Assembly (NCBI RefSeq): GCF_000478275.1
Contig: NZ_ASJB01000057.1
Location: 124,001 to 188,000 of the forward strand
Length of the DNA: 64,000 nt
From: Amycolatopsis orientalis DSM 40040 = KCTC 9412
GTDB taxonomy: Bacteria; Actinomycetota; Actinomycetes; Mycobacteriales; Pseudonocardiaceae
Reading direction: 5' to 3'
Position 1 is the stretch's first letter. The number at the start of each line of letters is the position of its first letter. The position numbers were made by a program, and so were the translations under genes. Below the pieces are notes generated by a model. The model searched no databases, had not been told where the DNA came from, and worked only from the letters and a program-made list of their open reading frames with translations. Positions 1-8,909 of the stretch are shown here, piece by piece.

Positions 1-1422
1 GTGGTCCCGACGGGGCGGAAACCGCGGCGGCGGGCCGGGGAGATCACCGCGGCCGAACTGCCCGATCCCGAAGCAGCCGGAACCGACTTCTCCGTCCGGA
101 TCACCGGGGTCGGCGGGACCGGCGTGGTCACCGTCGCGCAGATCCTCGCGACGGCCGCCGTACTCGAAGGCAGGCACGTCCGGACACTGGACCAGACCGG
201 GCTCGCGCAGAAGGGCGGCGCCGTCGTCTCGGATCTGAAGATCACCGCCGAGCCGACGCCGCAGGCCCCGAAACTCGCGGACGGCGAATGCGATCTCTAC
301 CTGGCCTGTGACGTCCTGGTCGGTGCCGATCCGGTGCAGCTGACGGTGACCGATCCCGGCCGGACCACCGCCGTGGTCTCCACGACCGAGGTGCCGACCG
401 GCCGGATGGTCGTCGACACCACCGTCTCCTTCCCCGACGCCGCGGCGGTGCGTGGCGCGATCGCGGAGAACGCGGCGCGCACCGTGGCGCTCGACGCCAG
501 GGCGCTGGCGGAGACCCTGTTCGACGACGACCAGTTCGCCAACATCCTCCAGCTCGGCGCGGCGCACCAGACCGGCGCCATCCCGCTGGCCGCGGCCAGC
601 CTGGAACGCGCGATCGAGCTCAACGGGGTCGCGGTCGCGGGCAACCTCCAGGCGTTCCGCCGCGGCAGGCAACTCGTCGCCGATCCCGACGGCCTGCACG
701 CGGCCGTCGCGCCTCCCGCCGTCGCCGCGGCCCCCGCCCCGTCGGAGGCCGCTCTCCGCGCCCGCGCGCTCGTGCACGCCGAGCCGGGCTCGGAACTCGC
801 GCGCCTGCTGGACATCCGCGTCCCCGAACTCGTCCAGTACCAGGACGCCCGCTACGCACGGGAGTACGCCGAGTTCGTCGAGCGCGTCCGTGTCCTGGAA
901 GGGGACTCGACCGCGGTCACCGAAGCGGTGGCGCGCAATCTGCACAAGCTCATGGCCTACAAGGACGAGTACGAGGTCGCGAGGCTCTGTCTCGATCCCG
1001 CCGTGCTCGCGGGGATCGAGGCGGAGTTCGGGGAGGGCAGCCGCTACGCCTACCGCCTGCACCCGCCGGTCCTCCGCGCACTCGGGATGAAGCGGAAGAT
1101 CGCGCTGGGCCCGGGATTCCGCCCGGTGTTCGTCGCGCTGCGCGCCGCGCGGAAACTGCGTGGCACCCGGTGGGATCCGTTCGGCCGGGCCGGGGTCCGG
1201 AAGGTCGAGCGCGAACTCGTCGGCCAGTACCGGGAGACGATCCTGGCCGCGTTCGGTGCCGAGGACGCCGATCGCGGCAGGCTGCTCGCGCTGGCCGAAC
1301 TGCCCGACCTGATCCGCGGCTACGAGGACGTCAAACTGGCGAATGTCGAGGCATATCGCCGGGAACAGGCCGCGCTCCTCGCCGATCTCGTGCCGGGCGA
1401 CAGGCTCGGCGTGAGCGGCTGA
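1..1422 (+). CDS. Indolepyruvate ferredoxin oxidoreductase, C-terminal part (5' end outside window)
   Basis: This is the last 473 codons of a larger gene; the frame is open at base 1, so the GTG there is not taken as the start. The visible part begins just before the gamma (catalytic 2-oxoacid:ferredoxin oxidoreductase) domain, with GVGGTG at residues 36-41 and GLAQKGGAV at 67-75. A C-terminal helical domain typical of single-chain IorAB-type enzymes follows (about 250-460). The family oxidises aryl pyruvates to acyl-CoA with thiamine diphosphate and ferredoxin in the cytoplasm. The TPP-binding and iron-sulfur parts must lie upstream. Family assignment is firm; substrate is inferred. Confidence 0.85.
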   Translation: MVPTGRKPRRRAGEITAAELPDPEAAGTDFSVRITGVGGTGVVTVAQILATAAVLEGRHVRTLDQTGLAQKGGAVVSDLKITAEPTPQAPKLADGECDLYLACDVLVGADPVQLTVTDPGRTTAVVSTTEVPTGRMVVDTTVSFPDAAAVRGAIAENAARTVALDARALAETLFDDDQFANILQLGAAHQTGAIPLAAASLERAIELNGVAVAGNLQAFRRGRQLVADPDGLHAAVAPPAVAAAPAPSEAALRARALVHAEPGSELARLLDIRVPELVQYQDARYAREYAEFVERVRVLEGDSTAVTEAVARNLHKLMAYKDEYEVARLCLDPAVLAGIEAEFGEGSRYAYRLHPPVLRALGMKRKIALGPGFRPVFVALRAARKLRGTRWDPFGRAGVRKVERELVGQYRETILAAFGAEDADRGRLLALAELPDLIRGYEDVKLANVEAYRREQAALLADLVPGDRLGVSG

Positions 1423-1531
1423 CGGGTCGCCGATCACCGGCCCGGATACGTAGTTTCGCGTATGGAGCCGTCGGGCTCGCTCGGCCAGGCTGAAGATCGC
1501 CGAACGAGGCGAACTTCAGAGGAGAAGAGCG

Positions 1532-1770
1532 ATGCGCACACGACTGCAACGTCTCAGCGCCGTGGCCGGGCCGGCCATCTGCGCCGCGACTGGGATCGGC
1601 GCGGTACCGCCACGGCGGCGGAGATCTCGGCCTGCCCGGACGTGGACCTGATCTTCGCCCGCGGCACCTTCGAGATCCCCGGACTCGGCATCGTGGGCAA
1701 ACCACTGCTCCCGGCCCTGCAACGAGCCCTGCCCGGTAAGTCGGTCAGCGCGCACGCCTTGCCGAGCAGG
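1532..1770 (+). pseudogene. Cutinase-family esterase remnant, frameshifted and truncated
   Basis: An ATG at 1532 opens a signal-peptide-like frame (MRTRLQRLSAVAGPAICAA). A different frame from about 1606 encodes a typical cutinase N-terminus, with CPDVDLIFARGTFEIPGLG followed by GKPLLPALQRALPGKSV. The two parts are one frame apart, so an indel near 1600-1620 broke the gene. The catalytic GYSQG serine motif and everything after it are missing. A frame open from about 1773 to 1925 gives residues not recognised. Cutinases are secreted serine esterases acting on cutin and lipid esters; this copy cannot make one. Confidence 0.7.
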
Positions 1771-1920
1771 CGGCGTACCTCCGCTCCCTCACCACGACGG
1801 CCGATGTAGCCGGACGGTTCCGCCGAGGGGGTGGTGGTCTCCGAATGGTCGACGGTGCCACCTCGCACTTCGAGATCAACTGCTGGCCGGGGAAACACGG
1901 TAGCGTCCGGCCGGCCAAGG

Positions 1921-1969
1921 CGTGAAGGACTCCTTCACTACCTTCAGGGTAGGGAAGGGGGCCTTCACG
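1921..1969. repeat. Imperfect inverted repeat with GTGAAGG/CCTTCAC ends
   Basis: The element starts CGTGAAGG and ends CCTTCACG, with further partial pairing inside. A similar arrangement with the same ends is at 62083-62129. It lies in the gap after the broken cutinase, next to the larger palindrome at 1997. Role unknown; a degenerate transcription terminator is possible. Confidence 0.5.
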
Positions 1970-1996
1970 GACCGTGGTCTGGGGTTTCGGTAGGGG

Positions 1997-2073
1997 CTGA
2001 AGGGCGCTTTCCCCGCATCGCATGCGGGGAAAGCGCCCTTCGCCGCATGCGATGAGAGGAAAGGCCCCTTCAG
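1997..2073 (-). repeat. 77-bp compound palindrome, copy 1 of 3 (inverted), 3' of the lipase
   Basis: Read on the minus strand it starts CTGAAGGGG and ends CGCCCTTCAG. It contains a near-perfect hairpin with 20-21 bp arms (TGAAGGGCGCTTTCCCCGCA and its complement). The same 77-bp element occurs at 25332-25408 and 45182-45258. It lies 20 bp beyond the stop of the lipase gene, so it may act as a terminator although there is no T tract. Confidence 0.75.
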
Positions 2074-2092
2074 CCCCTCGCGACCGCCGGAC

Positions 2093-3343
2093 TCAGAACC
2101 GGCCGCAGTTCCCGCTTCCCGCCTGCCCGTTGAACGCGGCCTTCAGCCACTCGGTGGCGTCATTGGGGGCCGTCATCATGCCCAGCGCGTGGGAGAACAG
2201 CGGCGTGAGCGACGCCAAGTCCTTCCACTGGACGTTGGCACCCTTGCCACACCAGTCCTTCGCCATCTGCTTGCCGACGACCGCCGGGATGACGTCGTCC
2301 ATCGGGCTCTGTTCCACCATGACCGGCATGGCGGGTTTGACGGTGCCGATCCGGTTCTCGGCCACGATCGCGTCGAACGGCGGCTGGGACAGGTAGGAGG
2401 ACACCGGCTTGCCGTCCTTGGTCAGGGAGCCGGATTGCTTGTACATGAACTGGAAGACCGCGTTCAGCGTGCACGTCTGACGGGCCTTCAGGAACAGGTC
2501 GGCACCGGTCGGGTTGGCCAGGTTCATCAACTTGGCCTCCGGGTAGGCCTGGTTGATGCCGATCAGCGCGTAGCCGAGGAACCCGAAGTACATTCCGCCG
2601 TCGAGCGACTTCGACAGCGCGGCCTTGTCGGCGGGCGGCGCGCCGGAGTAGACGCCTTTGACGTTCAGTTCGGGCGCGTAGGTGGCGGCCAGTTCGGCGG
2701 CGGCCGCGGCGGCACTGCCGCCCTCGGAGTAACCGGCGATGCCGACCGGGCCGTTGGCGGGCAGTCCGGTACCGGGCAGTCGTTGTGCGGCACGGATGAC
2801 GTCGAGCACGGTATGCGCCTCGGACAACCGGATCACATACGGGTGATCACCGCTGCCCTCCACCCAAGGTCCGATGTAGTCGGTCTGTGCCACGGCGAAC
2901 CCGGCGCCCAGCAGCGCGTTGACGAAGCCGCCCTGGAAACCGGAGACCATGTCCGAGGCCCCTTCGCCCGCCAGGGTTTTCGACGGCGCGCAATCCGGGC
3001 CCATGCCGAAGGTGAACGGCGCGTAGGCCACGATCGGCCGTTCCCCGGGGCCGTTCCACGGATTGTCCGGCACCAGGACCGTGCCGCTCACCGCGACTTG
3101 CTTGTCCTTGTTGTCCCGGGACAGGTATTGGATCCGTGTCGCTTTCGCGCCGTTGTAGGTCGAGGGCTGGGACTTGACCACGTCACCGTTCTGGCCGGCG
3201 GGAAGCGGTGAAGACGAGGTGTAGACCGAGCCGGTGTCCGCGCTCGCCGCCGGAGCGTTCACCGCCAGAGCCGCCACCGTGCCCGCCGCGACCAGTGACG
3301 CGGTCATGGTGGCGATCAGGCCATGGCGAAAGGAAAAAGTCAT
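2093..3343 (-). CDS. Secreted lipase of the secretory lipase (LIP) family
   Basis: A 416-residue alpha/beta hydrolase with a signal peptide (about 1-35, cleavage after an Ala-rich ASA). The nucleophile elbow GYSEGG is at about 204-209, with Ser206 as the likely nucleophile. The Asp of SPMDDVIPA and the His of FSHALGM are candidate remaining triad members. Four or more cysteines suggest disulfides after export. The ATG at 3343 is chosen because GGAG lies 6 nt upstream; an in-frame GTG at 3355 has no such site. The family hydrolyses triacylglycerols or related esters outside the cell. It is monocistronic and followed by a palindrome. Confidence 0.85.
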   Translation of the reverse strand: MTFSFRHGLIATMTASLVAAGTVAALAVNAPAASADTGSVYTSSSPLPAGQNGDVVKSQPSTYNGAKATRIQYLSRDNKDKQVAVSGTVLVPDNPWNGPGERPIVAYAPFTFGMGPDCAPSKTLAGEGASDMVSGFQGGFVNALLGAGFAVAQTDYIGPWVEGSGDHPYVIRLSEAHTVLDVIRAAQRLPGTGLPANGPVGIAGYSEGGSAAAAAAELAATYAPELNVKGVYSGAPPADKAALSKSLDGGMYFGFLGYALIGINQAYPEAKLMNLANPTGADLFLKARQTCTLNAVFQFMYKQSGSLTKDGKPVSSYLSQPPFDAIVAENRIGTVKPAMPVMVEQSPMDDVIPAVVGKQMAKDWCGKGANVQWKDLASLTPLFSHALGMMTAPNDATEWLKAAFNGQAGSGNCGRF

Positions 3344-3715
3344 ACTGCACTCCACACTGAGTCGGAACGTGAGGTCGGCTGACGAAATGCCTTGATCGCG
3401 AGAGCTTGTCGCACGCCGGGATCTTTTCCCGCACGCTGCACAGATGGAAAACCCGCAGACCCCGGCCAGTCAATGGACGAGGACTCACCGGTCGTCAAAT
3501 TGTCACGGGGTGACGGTTGAGCATGTCCGCGTCTGTCAACGACGCGACTGATCGATCGCGTCAAAGCTCGAAACATCAGGCTGGTGACACTTTTGTCATT
3601 CCCGTAAGTGCGGATCGCCGGAATATGCTCATTGAGATCGAGGCTTGTCGCCGAATTCCTGGAATTGACGATTTTCCCGGGTGATCCGTCGCCGATTCTG
3701 GCTAGCATCGTCGTC
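3344..3715. other. Divergent intergenic region (372 bp)
   Basis: This gap separates the lipase from the DUF1707 gene. A short inverted motif (TTGTCAC-GGG-GTGAC) is at about 3500-3515. A TAGCAT hexamer at 3703-3708 ends 7 nt before the DUF1707 ATG, as expected for the -10 box of a leaderless mRNA. No coding region is recognisable here. Confidence 0.4.
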
Positions 3716-4342
3716 ATGTCCGAACTGAAGCGGTCGGCGATGCGGGTGGCCGATTCCGACCGCGAAAGCGTCGCGCGACTGCTGTACGAAGCCATGGGCG
3801 CGGGCCGGATCACCACCGGTGAACTGGAGACGAGACTGGACGCCGTCTACGCGGCCAAGACTTTCGCGGAATTCGAACCCATCGTCGCGGATCTGCCCGC
3901 CATCGGTGCGTACGCGGTGTCCCCCGCCGGAGAAGGAGAACAAGGCGGACGGCGTTCGTTCGCCGTCATGTCCTCGACCAGCAGGCGATTCGACGGGCCG
4001 TTGCCGTCGAACCATGTCAGCCGGGCCTTCTGGGGGAGTGTGCGTCTCGATCTGAGGCATGCCGACATCCCCGCAGGCATGCGCACGATCAGGGCCGTGG
4101 CGGTCATGGGCAGCGTCAAGATCGTGGTCCCCGAGGACTTCGCCGTCGACGTCCGGGGGATCGGCCTGATGGGCGGATTCGGCGCCGGTCGCGGGATCGG
4201 CCGAGGGCAGCCGTCGACGGGCGCGCCGGTTCTGCGCGTCACCGGCTTCGCCTGGTGGGGTTCGGTGAAAGTGATCCGGAAGTCGCCGGAGTCGCGGCGG
4301 CGCTCCCGGCCGCGGCTACGGCACCTCGGCCGGCGTCGCTGA
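3716..4342 (+). CDS. DUF1707 domain protein
   Basis: A 208-residue protein. Residues about 2-55 match the actinobacterial DUF1707 domain (MRVADSDRES, then the G-R-I-T-x-x-E-L-E-x-R pattern). The C-terminal half (about 95-190) has the Gly/Val-rich beta structure of LiaF/cell-wall-stress-associated proteins, including GSVKIVVPEDFAVDV. DUF1707 is common in actinobacterial regulatory and membrane-associated proteins, with no fixed reaction. No clear membrane segment is present. The ATG at 3716 is chosen because DUF1707 starts there and a -10-like TAGCAT ends 7 nt upstream, suggesting a leaderless transcript. Confidence 0.75.
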   Translation: MSELKRSAMRVADSDRESVARLLYEAMGAGRITTGELETRLDAVYAAKTFAEFEPIVADLPAIGAYAVSPAGEGEQGGRRSFAVMSSTSRRFDGPLPSNHVSRAFWGSVRLDLRHADIPAGMRTIRAVAVMGSVKIVVPEDFAVDVRGIGLMGGFGAGRGIGRGQPSTGAPVLRVTGFAWWGSVKVIRKSPESRRRSRPRLRHLGRRR

Positions 4343-4350
4343 CGTGGTGC

Positions 4351-5652
4351 TCAGCCGACGACGAAGTACCGCAGCCAGAGGTAGGGCGCGGCGACGACGA
4401 CGGTGATGAGGGTGACGATCGCGCCTTTGCGGGTGAACTCCCAGAAGGAGATCGGGCTGCCGGCTCTGGCGGCGATGCCGAGGACGACGACGTTGGCGCT
4501 GGCGCCGATGGCGGTCATGTTGCCGCCGAAGTCGGCGCCGAGGGCGAGTGACCACCACAGGGCTTCGGAGTGGGTGGGGTCGGCGATGTCGTTGGTGAGC
4601 GCGAGCACGAGCGGGCTCATGGTGGCGACGTAAGGGATGTTGTCGATGATCCCGGACAGCAGCGCCGACACGACCAGGATGAGCATGACCGCGAGGAGTG
4701 CGTTGCCGCCGGTGGCGTCGGCGGCCAGTTTCGCGAGGTCTTCGATCACGCCGGTCTTCACGAGCGCGCCGATCATGATGAAGAGTCCGGCGAAGAACAG
4801 CAGGGTTTCCCATTCGACACCGGCGAGATAGTCGCTGGTCTTCACGTTGGAGACCAGGACCAGGACGCCCGCGCCGAGCAGCGCGACGATCGACGGTTCG
4901 ATGTGGAACAGCGAGTGGCCGATGAACGCGGTGAAGACGGCGGCCAGCACGACGCCGCATTTGATCAGCAGGCGTTTGTCGTGGATGGCTTCGCGTTCGT
5001 TGAGCGCCATGACGTCGGCGACACGGTCCGGGTCGACGGCGAAGGAGCCGCGGAAGAGCCGGGGGAGCACGAGGGTGAACACGAGCAGTTCGATGACGAC
5101 GATCGGCGCCATGTTGAGCAGGAAGTCGTTGAACGTCAGGCCCCCTCGGCTGCCGATGATGATGTTCGGGGGATCGCCGATCAGGGTGGCGGCTCCGCCG
5201 ATGTTGGAGGCGAAGACCTCGGCGATGAGGAACGGGACCGGGTTCACGTCGAGGCGGTCGCAGACCAGCAGGGTCACCGGCGCCATCAGCAGGACAGTGG
5301 TGACGTTGTCGAGGAACGCCGATGCGACGGCGGTGATGAGGACCAGCAGGATCATCACGCGCAGCGGCGAGCCTTTGGCGCGTTTCGCGGCCCAGATCGC
5401 GGTGAACTCGAAGACCCCGGTCTTGCGGAGGACCCCGACGATGATCATCATCCCGAGCAGCAGGAAGACGACGTCCCAGTCGACCCCGGTTTCCTGGGAG
5501 TAGAAGGCGTCTTCGGAACCGACGACGCCGAGCGCGAGGACGATACCGGCGCCTGCCAGCGCCGCGACCATCTTCGGGATCTTCTCGGTGGCGATGAACA
5601 GGTACGCCACGGCGAAGACGGCCACCGAGACCACGGTGTTCACGCCGGGCAC
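4351..5652 (-). CDS. ArsB/NhaD/SLC13-superfamily ion permease
   Basis: A 433-residue membrane protein with about 11 hydrophobic segments and two internally related halves. Family marks include [23 protein letters not shown] in the first half, and [13 protein letters not shown] and [14 protein letters not shown] in the second. These fit the ion transporter superfamily of ArsB (arsenite), NhaD (Na+/H+) and P-protein permeases. No arsenic gene is adjacent, so a Na+/H+ or anion role is equally likely. The start is a GTG at 5652 with a weak ribosome site; a GTG at 5643 is an alternative. It is divergent from a CBS-domain gene that may regulate it. Confidence 0.85.
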   Translation of the reverse strand: MPGVNTVVSVAVFAVAYLFIATEKIPKMVAALAGAGIVLALGVVGSEDAFYSQETGVDWDVVFLLLGMMIIVGVLRKTGVFEFTAIWAAKRAKGSPLRVMILLVLITAVASAFLDNVTTVLLMAPVTLLVCDRLDVNPVPFLIAEVFASNIGGAATLIGDPPNIIIGSRGGLTFNDFLLNMAPIVVIELLVFTLVLPRLFRGSFAVDPDRVADVMALNEREAIHDKRLLIKCGVVLAAVFTAFIGHSLFHIEPSIVALLGAGVLVLVSNVKTSDYLAGVEWETLLFFAGLFIMIGALVKTGVIEDLAKLAADATGGNALLAVMLILVVSALLSGIIDNIPYVATMSPLVLALTNDIADPTHSEALWWSLALGADFGGNMTAIGASANVVVLGIAARAGSPISFWEFTRKGAIVTLITVVVAAPYLWLRYFVVG

Positions 5653-5722
5653 CGTCCCGCGCGCTCGTGAGACCGCACGTCACCCTGATCCCGCACCCGA
5701 TGCTCCCGCCGTCGTCGACCAA

Positions 5723-5767
5723 GCCCATCCCGGAAGGAATGGGCCCGCCGACCAGGCTTCCCGACAC
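5723..5767 (-). promoter_or_regulatory. Candidate cis-element upstream of the permease: hairpin plus shared 21-nt motif
   Basis: The block GCCGACCAGGCTTCCCG plus RCAC at 5747-5767 recurs at 8097-8117, upstream of the ABC export operon. Both copies have the same orientation relative to the minus-strand gene downstream. Next to it is a hairpin (GCCCAT/ATGGGC, 5723-5744). It could be part of a leader RNA or a protein-binding site. No known riboswitch class was recognised. Confidence 0.35.
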
Positions 5768-5894
5768 ACCTCGCGTAAAGATGCCGCAAGTACGCCCACG
5801 GGGCAAACCCGCGGCCCCCGGCGGGGCATGAAGAACCCGGCAGAAGCACCGGATGATCCCGGCACACCGGGCCGGGTGGTCGTAGGCTGGACCG

Positions 5895-6341
5895 ATGCAT
5901 GCCAGTGAGATGGCGGAGGAGTTCCCGGTCGTGGACCTGGACTCCGCCGCGCTGGACGCGGCCCGCCTGCTCGCCGAGCACCGGTTGCCGGGGATCGTGG
6001 TCACCGACCGTTCCGGCTGCCCGCAATCGGTCCTGCCCGCGTCGCAGGTGGTGCGGTTCCTGGTGCCGAGCTATGTGCAGGACGATCCGTCGCTGGCCGG
6101 AGTGCTCGACGAGTCGATGGCGGACAGCGTCGCGGGCAAGCTCGGCGGCAAGAAGGTCCGGTCCCTGTTGCCCGGTGAACCCACCGAGCTGCCGAGGGTG
6201 AACGCGGACGACACGATCATCGAGGTCGCCGCGGTCATGGCCAGGCTGCGCTGCCCGCTCGTCGCGGTCATGGAGGGCAAGACCCTGCTCGGCGTGATCT
6301 CGGCGTCGCGACTGCTGCAACTGGCGCTCACCCCGCGCTGA
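5895..6341 (+). CDS. CBS-domain protein
   Basis: A 148-residue soluble protein made of two CBS motifs (about 10-60 and 95-145), ending with the typical LLGVISASRLLQLAL strand-helix. CBS pairs bind adenosine nucleotides and often gate transporters or enzymes. It is divergent from the ArsB/NhaD-type permease, which suggests it senses energy state for that transporter; this is inference. TAGGCT at 5883-5888 ends 6-7 nt before the ATG and no good ribosome site is present, so the transcript may be leaderless. Confidence 0.8.
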   Translation: MHASEMAEEFPVVDLDSAALDAARLLAEHRLPGIVVTDRSGCPQSVLPASQVVRFLVPSYVQDDPSLAGVLDESMADSVAGKLGGKKVRSLLPGEPTELPRVNADDTIIEVAAVMARLRCPLVAVMEGKTLLGVISASRLLQLALTPR

Positions 6342-6348
6342 ACCGTGC

Positions 6349-7137
6349 TCAGCGGTCCTGGTCGGCACGGATCCACCAGCCGATCGTGGCGGTGACACCG
6401 GTGATCCCGGCAGCGGCCACGAGCAGGTAGCCGACCGGTCCCGGCAGGGTTTGGTCCGGGCCGCCCGCGCCGCTGAACAGGGCCGGTACCGACCAGGGGA
6501 AGTACGCGCCGTAGCCGAGCAAGGTGATCACCTGCGCCAGGAACACCGTGAGGAACATCGACGCCACCCCGGCGAGATAGCCGCGGCCGACGCTGGCGGC
6601 GACCGCGAACGGCGTCACCAGCAGGGCGGTCATGACGGCGGTCGCCAGCACCCGCCACAGTCCGGTGAGGACGACGGCCGCCGACCATCCCGGCAGTCCG
6701 AGCGCCGCGCCGATTCCCAGGCCCAGCACACAGGTGAACAGGCCCAGCAGCACACACCAGGCCACCGCGACACCGAATTTGGCGCCGACGATCGTCGCGC
6801 GCGACGTCGGCAAGGCGAGGAGGTCTTTGGCGGTGTCCTGGCTGAATTCCCGGCCGAACGTCCACACCACGACGAGCCCGAAGATCAGGAGCCCGCCGAC
6901 GGCCGTGGCCTGTCCGAGCAAGGCGAAATACGCTGCCCAGCTCGCTTCGCCGCCGGTCAAGGCGGCCTTGGTGCCGAGAAGGCCCAGCGCCTTGGCGCGG
7001 CTCACGTCCTGCAGGATGAACATCACCAGGCCCCCGAAACCGGCGGCGATGGTGAACGCGAGCGCGGTGACCCAGGGCAGGTGGGAACGGCGCGCTTTCA
7101 GGGTTTCCGCCCACACGGCGGCGGGCAGCGCGCTCAT
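6349..7137 (-). CDS. ABC transporter permease
   Basis: A 262-residue membrane protein with six predicted helices, of the ABC-2 type permeases found in BcrB/antibiotic-export systems. WTFGREFSQDT and the following DLLALPTSR region fit the family's conserved cytoplasmic loop. Its ATG overlaps the stop of the ATPase gene upstream (ATGA, 7134-7137), so the two are translationally coupled and form one exporter. The substrate is unknown; the lack of an adjacent resistance or biosynthesis gene leaves drug, peptide or lipid export open. Confidence 0.85.
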   Translation of the reverse strand: MSALPAAVWAETLKARRSHLPWVTALAFTIAAGFGGLVMFILQDVSRAKALGLLGTKAALTGGEASWAAYFALLGQATAVGGLLIFGLVVVWTFGREFSQDTAKDLLALPTSRATIVGAKFGVAVAWCVLLGLFTCVLGLGIGAALGLPGWSAAVVLTGLWRVLATAVMTALLVTPFAVAASVGRGYLAGVASMFLTVFLAQVITLLGYGAYFPWSVPALFSGAGGPDQTLPGPVGYLLVAAAGITGVTATIGWWIRADQDR

Positions 7138-8066
7138 CGCGTCACCGTTTCCGCGTGGCCGACGAGCCGCAGGAAGTACGTCTCCAGATCGTCCTGCTCG
7201 ACGACGAGGCGGGTCGGCGCCAGCCCGGCCTCGACGAGCAGCGCGGCGACGTCGTCGGGTCTCGTCACCGCGCGTTCGTCGGCGAGTAGCAGTCCGGCCT
7301 CGCCGTTCGACTCCGGGGTGAAACCCGCTTCCCGTAAGGATTTCACGGCCGCTTGATCGTCCCTTGTGGACAAGTTGAGCCGCGGCCTCGCCTGCGCGGA
7401 GAGCTCGTGTGCGCCGACCTCCCGTACCAGCCGCCCCCGGTCGAGGACACCGATCCGGGTCGCGATCCTGGCGACCTCGGTGAGGATGTGGCTGGACAGC
7501 ACGACCGTGACCCCTTCCTCGTGGGCGAGATCGTGGAGGAGGTGGCGGATCTCCGCCACCCCGGCGGGGTCCAATCCGTTGGCGGGTTCGTCGAGGATCA
7601 GCAGGGCGGGCCGGTGCAGCAGGGCCTTGGCCAGGCCGAGCCGCCGCGCGTTGCCGAGCGACAGGGTGCGGGCCCGGTGCTCGGCGTGGCGCCCCAGGTC
7701 GAGGCGGCGCACGACGTCGTCGACCGCGTGCTGGTCCCGCAGCCCGCGTAGCCGGGCGGCGAGCCGGAGGTTCTCGGTCACCGTCAGGTCGGGGTAGGCA
7801 GCAGGGGTCTCGACGAGGTAGCCGACATCCGCCCACATCGCCGAGCGCCCGGAACGCACCGGGGAACCGAACAGGGAGACTTCGCCGTCACTGGGCCGGA
7901 TCATGCCCAGGAGCATCCTGATGGTGGTGGTCTTCCCGGCGCCGTTCAGACCGAGCAGCGCGTAGACCTCGCCGCGATCGACGGTCAAGGACAGGCGATC
8001 CACGGCGACCGTGTCACCGTAGCGTTTGGTCAGCGAGGTCGCCTTGATGATCGGGTGCACCGGCAT
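7134..8066 (-). CDS. ABC transporter ATP-binding protein
   Basis: A 310-residue ATPase of the drug/bacitracin exporter class (DRA/CcmA). Walker A is GLNGAGKTT (39-47), the signature is LSLGNARRLGLA (135-146, the SLGxxxRLG variant usual for BcrA-type proteins), and Walker B is LLILDEPANGLDP (155-167). The switch His lies in SSHIL. The start is placed at the ATG at 8066, where homology begins; the frame is open further up, but that stretch is low-complexity and not family-like. It energises the permease encoded downstream with a 4-bp overlap. Confidence 0.88.
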   Translation of the reverse strand: MPVHPIIKATSLTKRYGDTVAVDRLSLTVDRGEVYALLGLNGAGKTTTIRMLLGMIRPSDGEVSLFGSPVRSGRSAMWADVGYLVETPAAYPDLTVTENLRLAARLRGLRDQHAVDDVVRRLDLGRHAEHRARTLSLGNARRLGLAKALLHRPALLILDEPANGLDPAGVAEIRHLLHDLAHEEGVTVVLSSHILTEVARIATRIGVLDRGRLVREVGAHELSAQARPRLNLSTRDDQAAVKSLREAGFTPESNGEAGLLLADERAVTRPDDVAALLVEAGLAPTRLVVEQDDLETYFLRLVGHAETVTR

Positions 8067-8096
8067 CGAAACCCATTCCGTCCGCGTGACAACGAC

Positions 8097-8117
8097 GCCG
8101 ACCAGGCTTCCCGGCAC
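8097..8117 (-). promoter_or_regulatory. Shared 21-nt upstream motif, second copy
   Basis: GCCGACCAGGCTTCCCG followed by GCAC; the copy upstream of the permease gene (5747-5767) differs by one base. It lies 31-51 nt before the ABC ATPase start, in the same orientation. Both sites are flanked by TCGCGTAAA or its complement. Function unknown. Confidence 0.35.
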
Positions 8118-8286
8118 TCCACAGATGACTTTACGCGATCCGGGGCGTGGGCGACCGCTGAACGGCCCTGGACACCCTGGGCCGAAAGGCCCAGCAAGCC
8201 GGGGGTCCTCGTCCTCCAAACGCGGCCATGGCGTTCGCGACTTACCGGGTACAGAACCATTCCCTGCTCCTGGAGGTCGTCCCGCC

Positions 8287-8832
8287 ATGAAGTTCAACCG
8301 CAAGATCGCCGTCGTCGCCGGTGTCGCGGCCAGTGCCGCTCTCGTCTTCGGCGGGGTCGCCCAGGCCTACACGCTGGACCCGGCCACGGGCACCGGTTTC
8401 GTCGGCAAGGGCGAGGTCCAGACGCCGTTCGGCTGGAACAACGCCAAGTTGCAGGCCAACGCCGCCGGGGTGAGCTTCACCTACGACGCGACCGACAGCT
8501 ACGCGGCCGTGTGCACCTGGATCACCGGCGAAGGTACGAAGGGCGAGAAGACCCACAACGTCGAACACGCCACCTCGACCTCCGTCGCCAGCGTCGTCGC
8601 CTACGACGTCCGGGTGAAGACCCAGATCACCGGATTCATGCTCAAAGGCTTCGGCGCCACCACCACGACGGGCGAGGTTCCCGTGGTCGGTGGAGCCTGC
8701 CCCGGGAATTCGGGCACGGACGGAACGTGGACGAGCGTGACGCAGACCGGCTCCACCGGCGGTCTGTACGCCCGCCACGACGTTCTGGGTTTGACCGCGC
8801 TGCTGGTGCCCACCGTGCCGGCCGTCGTCTGA
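8287..8832 (+). CDS. Small secreted protein of unknown function
   Basis: A 181-residue protein with a clear Sec signal peptide (MKFNRKIAVVAGVAASAALV, cleavage after GGVAQA near 27). The mature part is rich in Thr, Gly and Ser, is beta-strand-like, and has two cysteines (in AVCTW and GGACPG) that could form a disulfide. GGAGG at 8272-8276 is a good ribosome site for the ATG at 8287. No enzymatic motif is seen. It is monocistronic and ends 20 bp before a palindromic terminator-like repeat. Confidence 0.75.
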   Translation: MKFNRKIAVVAGVAASAALVFGGVAQAYTLDPATGTGFVGKGEVQTPFGWNNAKLQANAAGVSFTYDATDSYAAVCTWITGEGTKGEKTHNVEHATSTSVASVVAYDVRVKTQITGFMLKGFGATTTTGEVPVVGGACPGNSGTDGTWTSVTQTGSTGGLYARHDVLGLTALLVPTVPAVV

Positions 8833-8851
8833 CGGAGAACCCCGGCTGAGT

Positions 8852-8897
8852 CTCGTGAGTGGTAATGATGGTTCTAACCGTCATTACCACTCACGAG
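8852..8897. repeat. GTGAGTGGTAA palindrome, copy 1 of 6
   Basis: A 46-bp inverted repeat starting CTCGTGAGTGGTAATGA and ending TCATTACCACTCACGAG, with one G:T-type mismatch in the stem. It lies between the converging 3' ends of the secreted protein gene and the small membrane protein gene. Five relatives occur in this window, all at gene 3' ends, so it is probably a bidirectional transcription terminator or mRNA 3'-end stabiliser. Confidence 0.75.
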
Positions 8898-8909
8898 CAC
8901 GAAGTGCGG

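Noticed and set aside
1773-1925. A 50-codon open frame after the cutinase remnant as a gene
   Set aside because: No plausible start with a ribosome site and no recognised family; it is probably part of the decayed region.
4570-5670. Long open frame (366 codons) on the plus strand opposite the permease gene
   Set aside because: It is the complement of a well-supported membrane-protein gene; its product is a low-complexity Asp/Glu/Arg/His-rich string as expected from reading a high-GC gene backwards.
5723-5800. Cobalamin riboswitch before the permease, because of a GGGAAGCC string on the minus strand
   Set aside because: The following GGTG and CCGG-CTG core elements are missing and the gene downstream is not a cobalamin gene.
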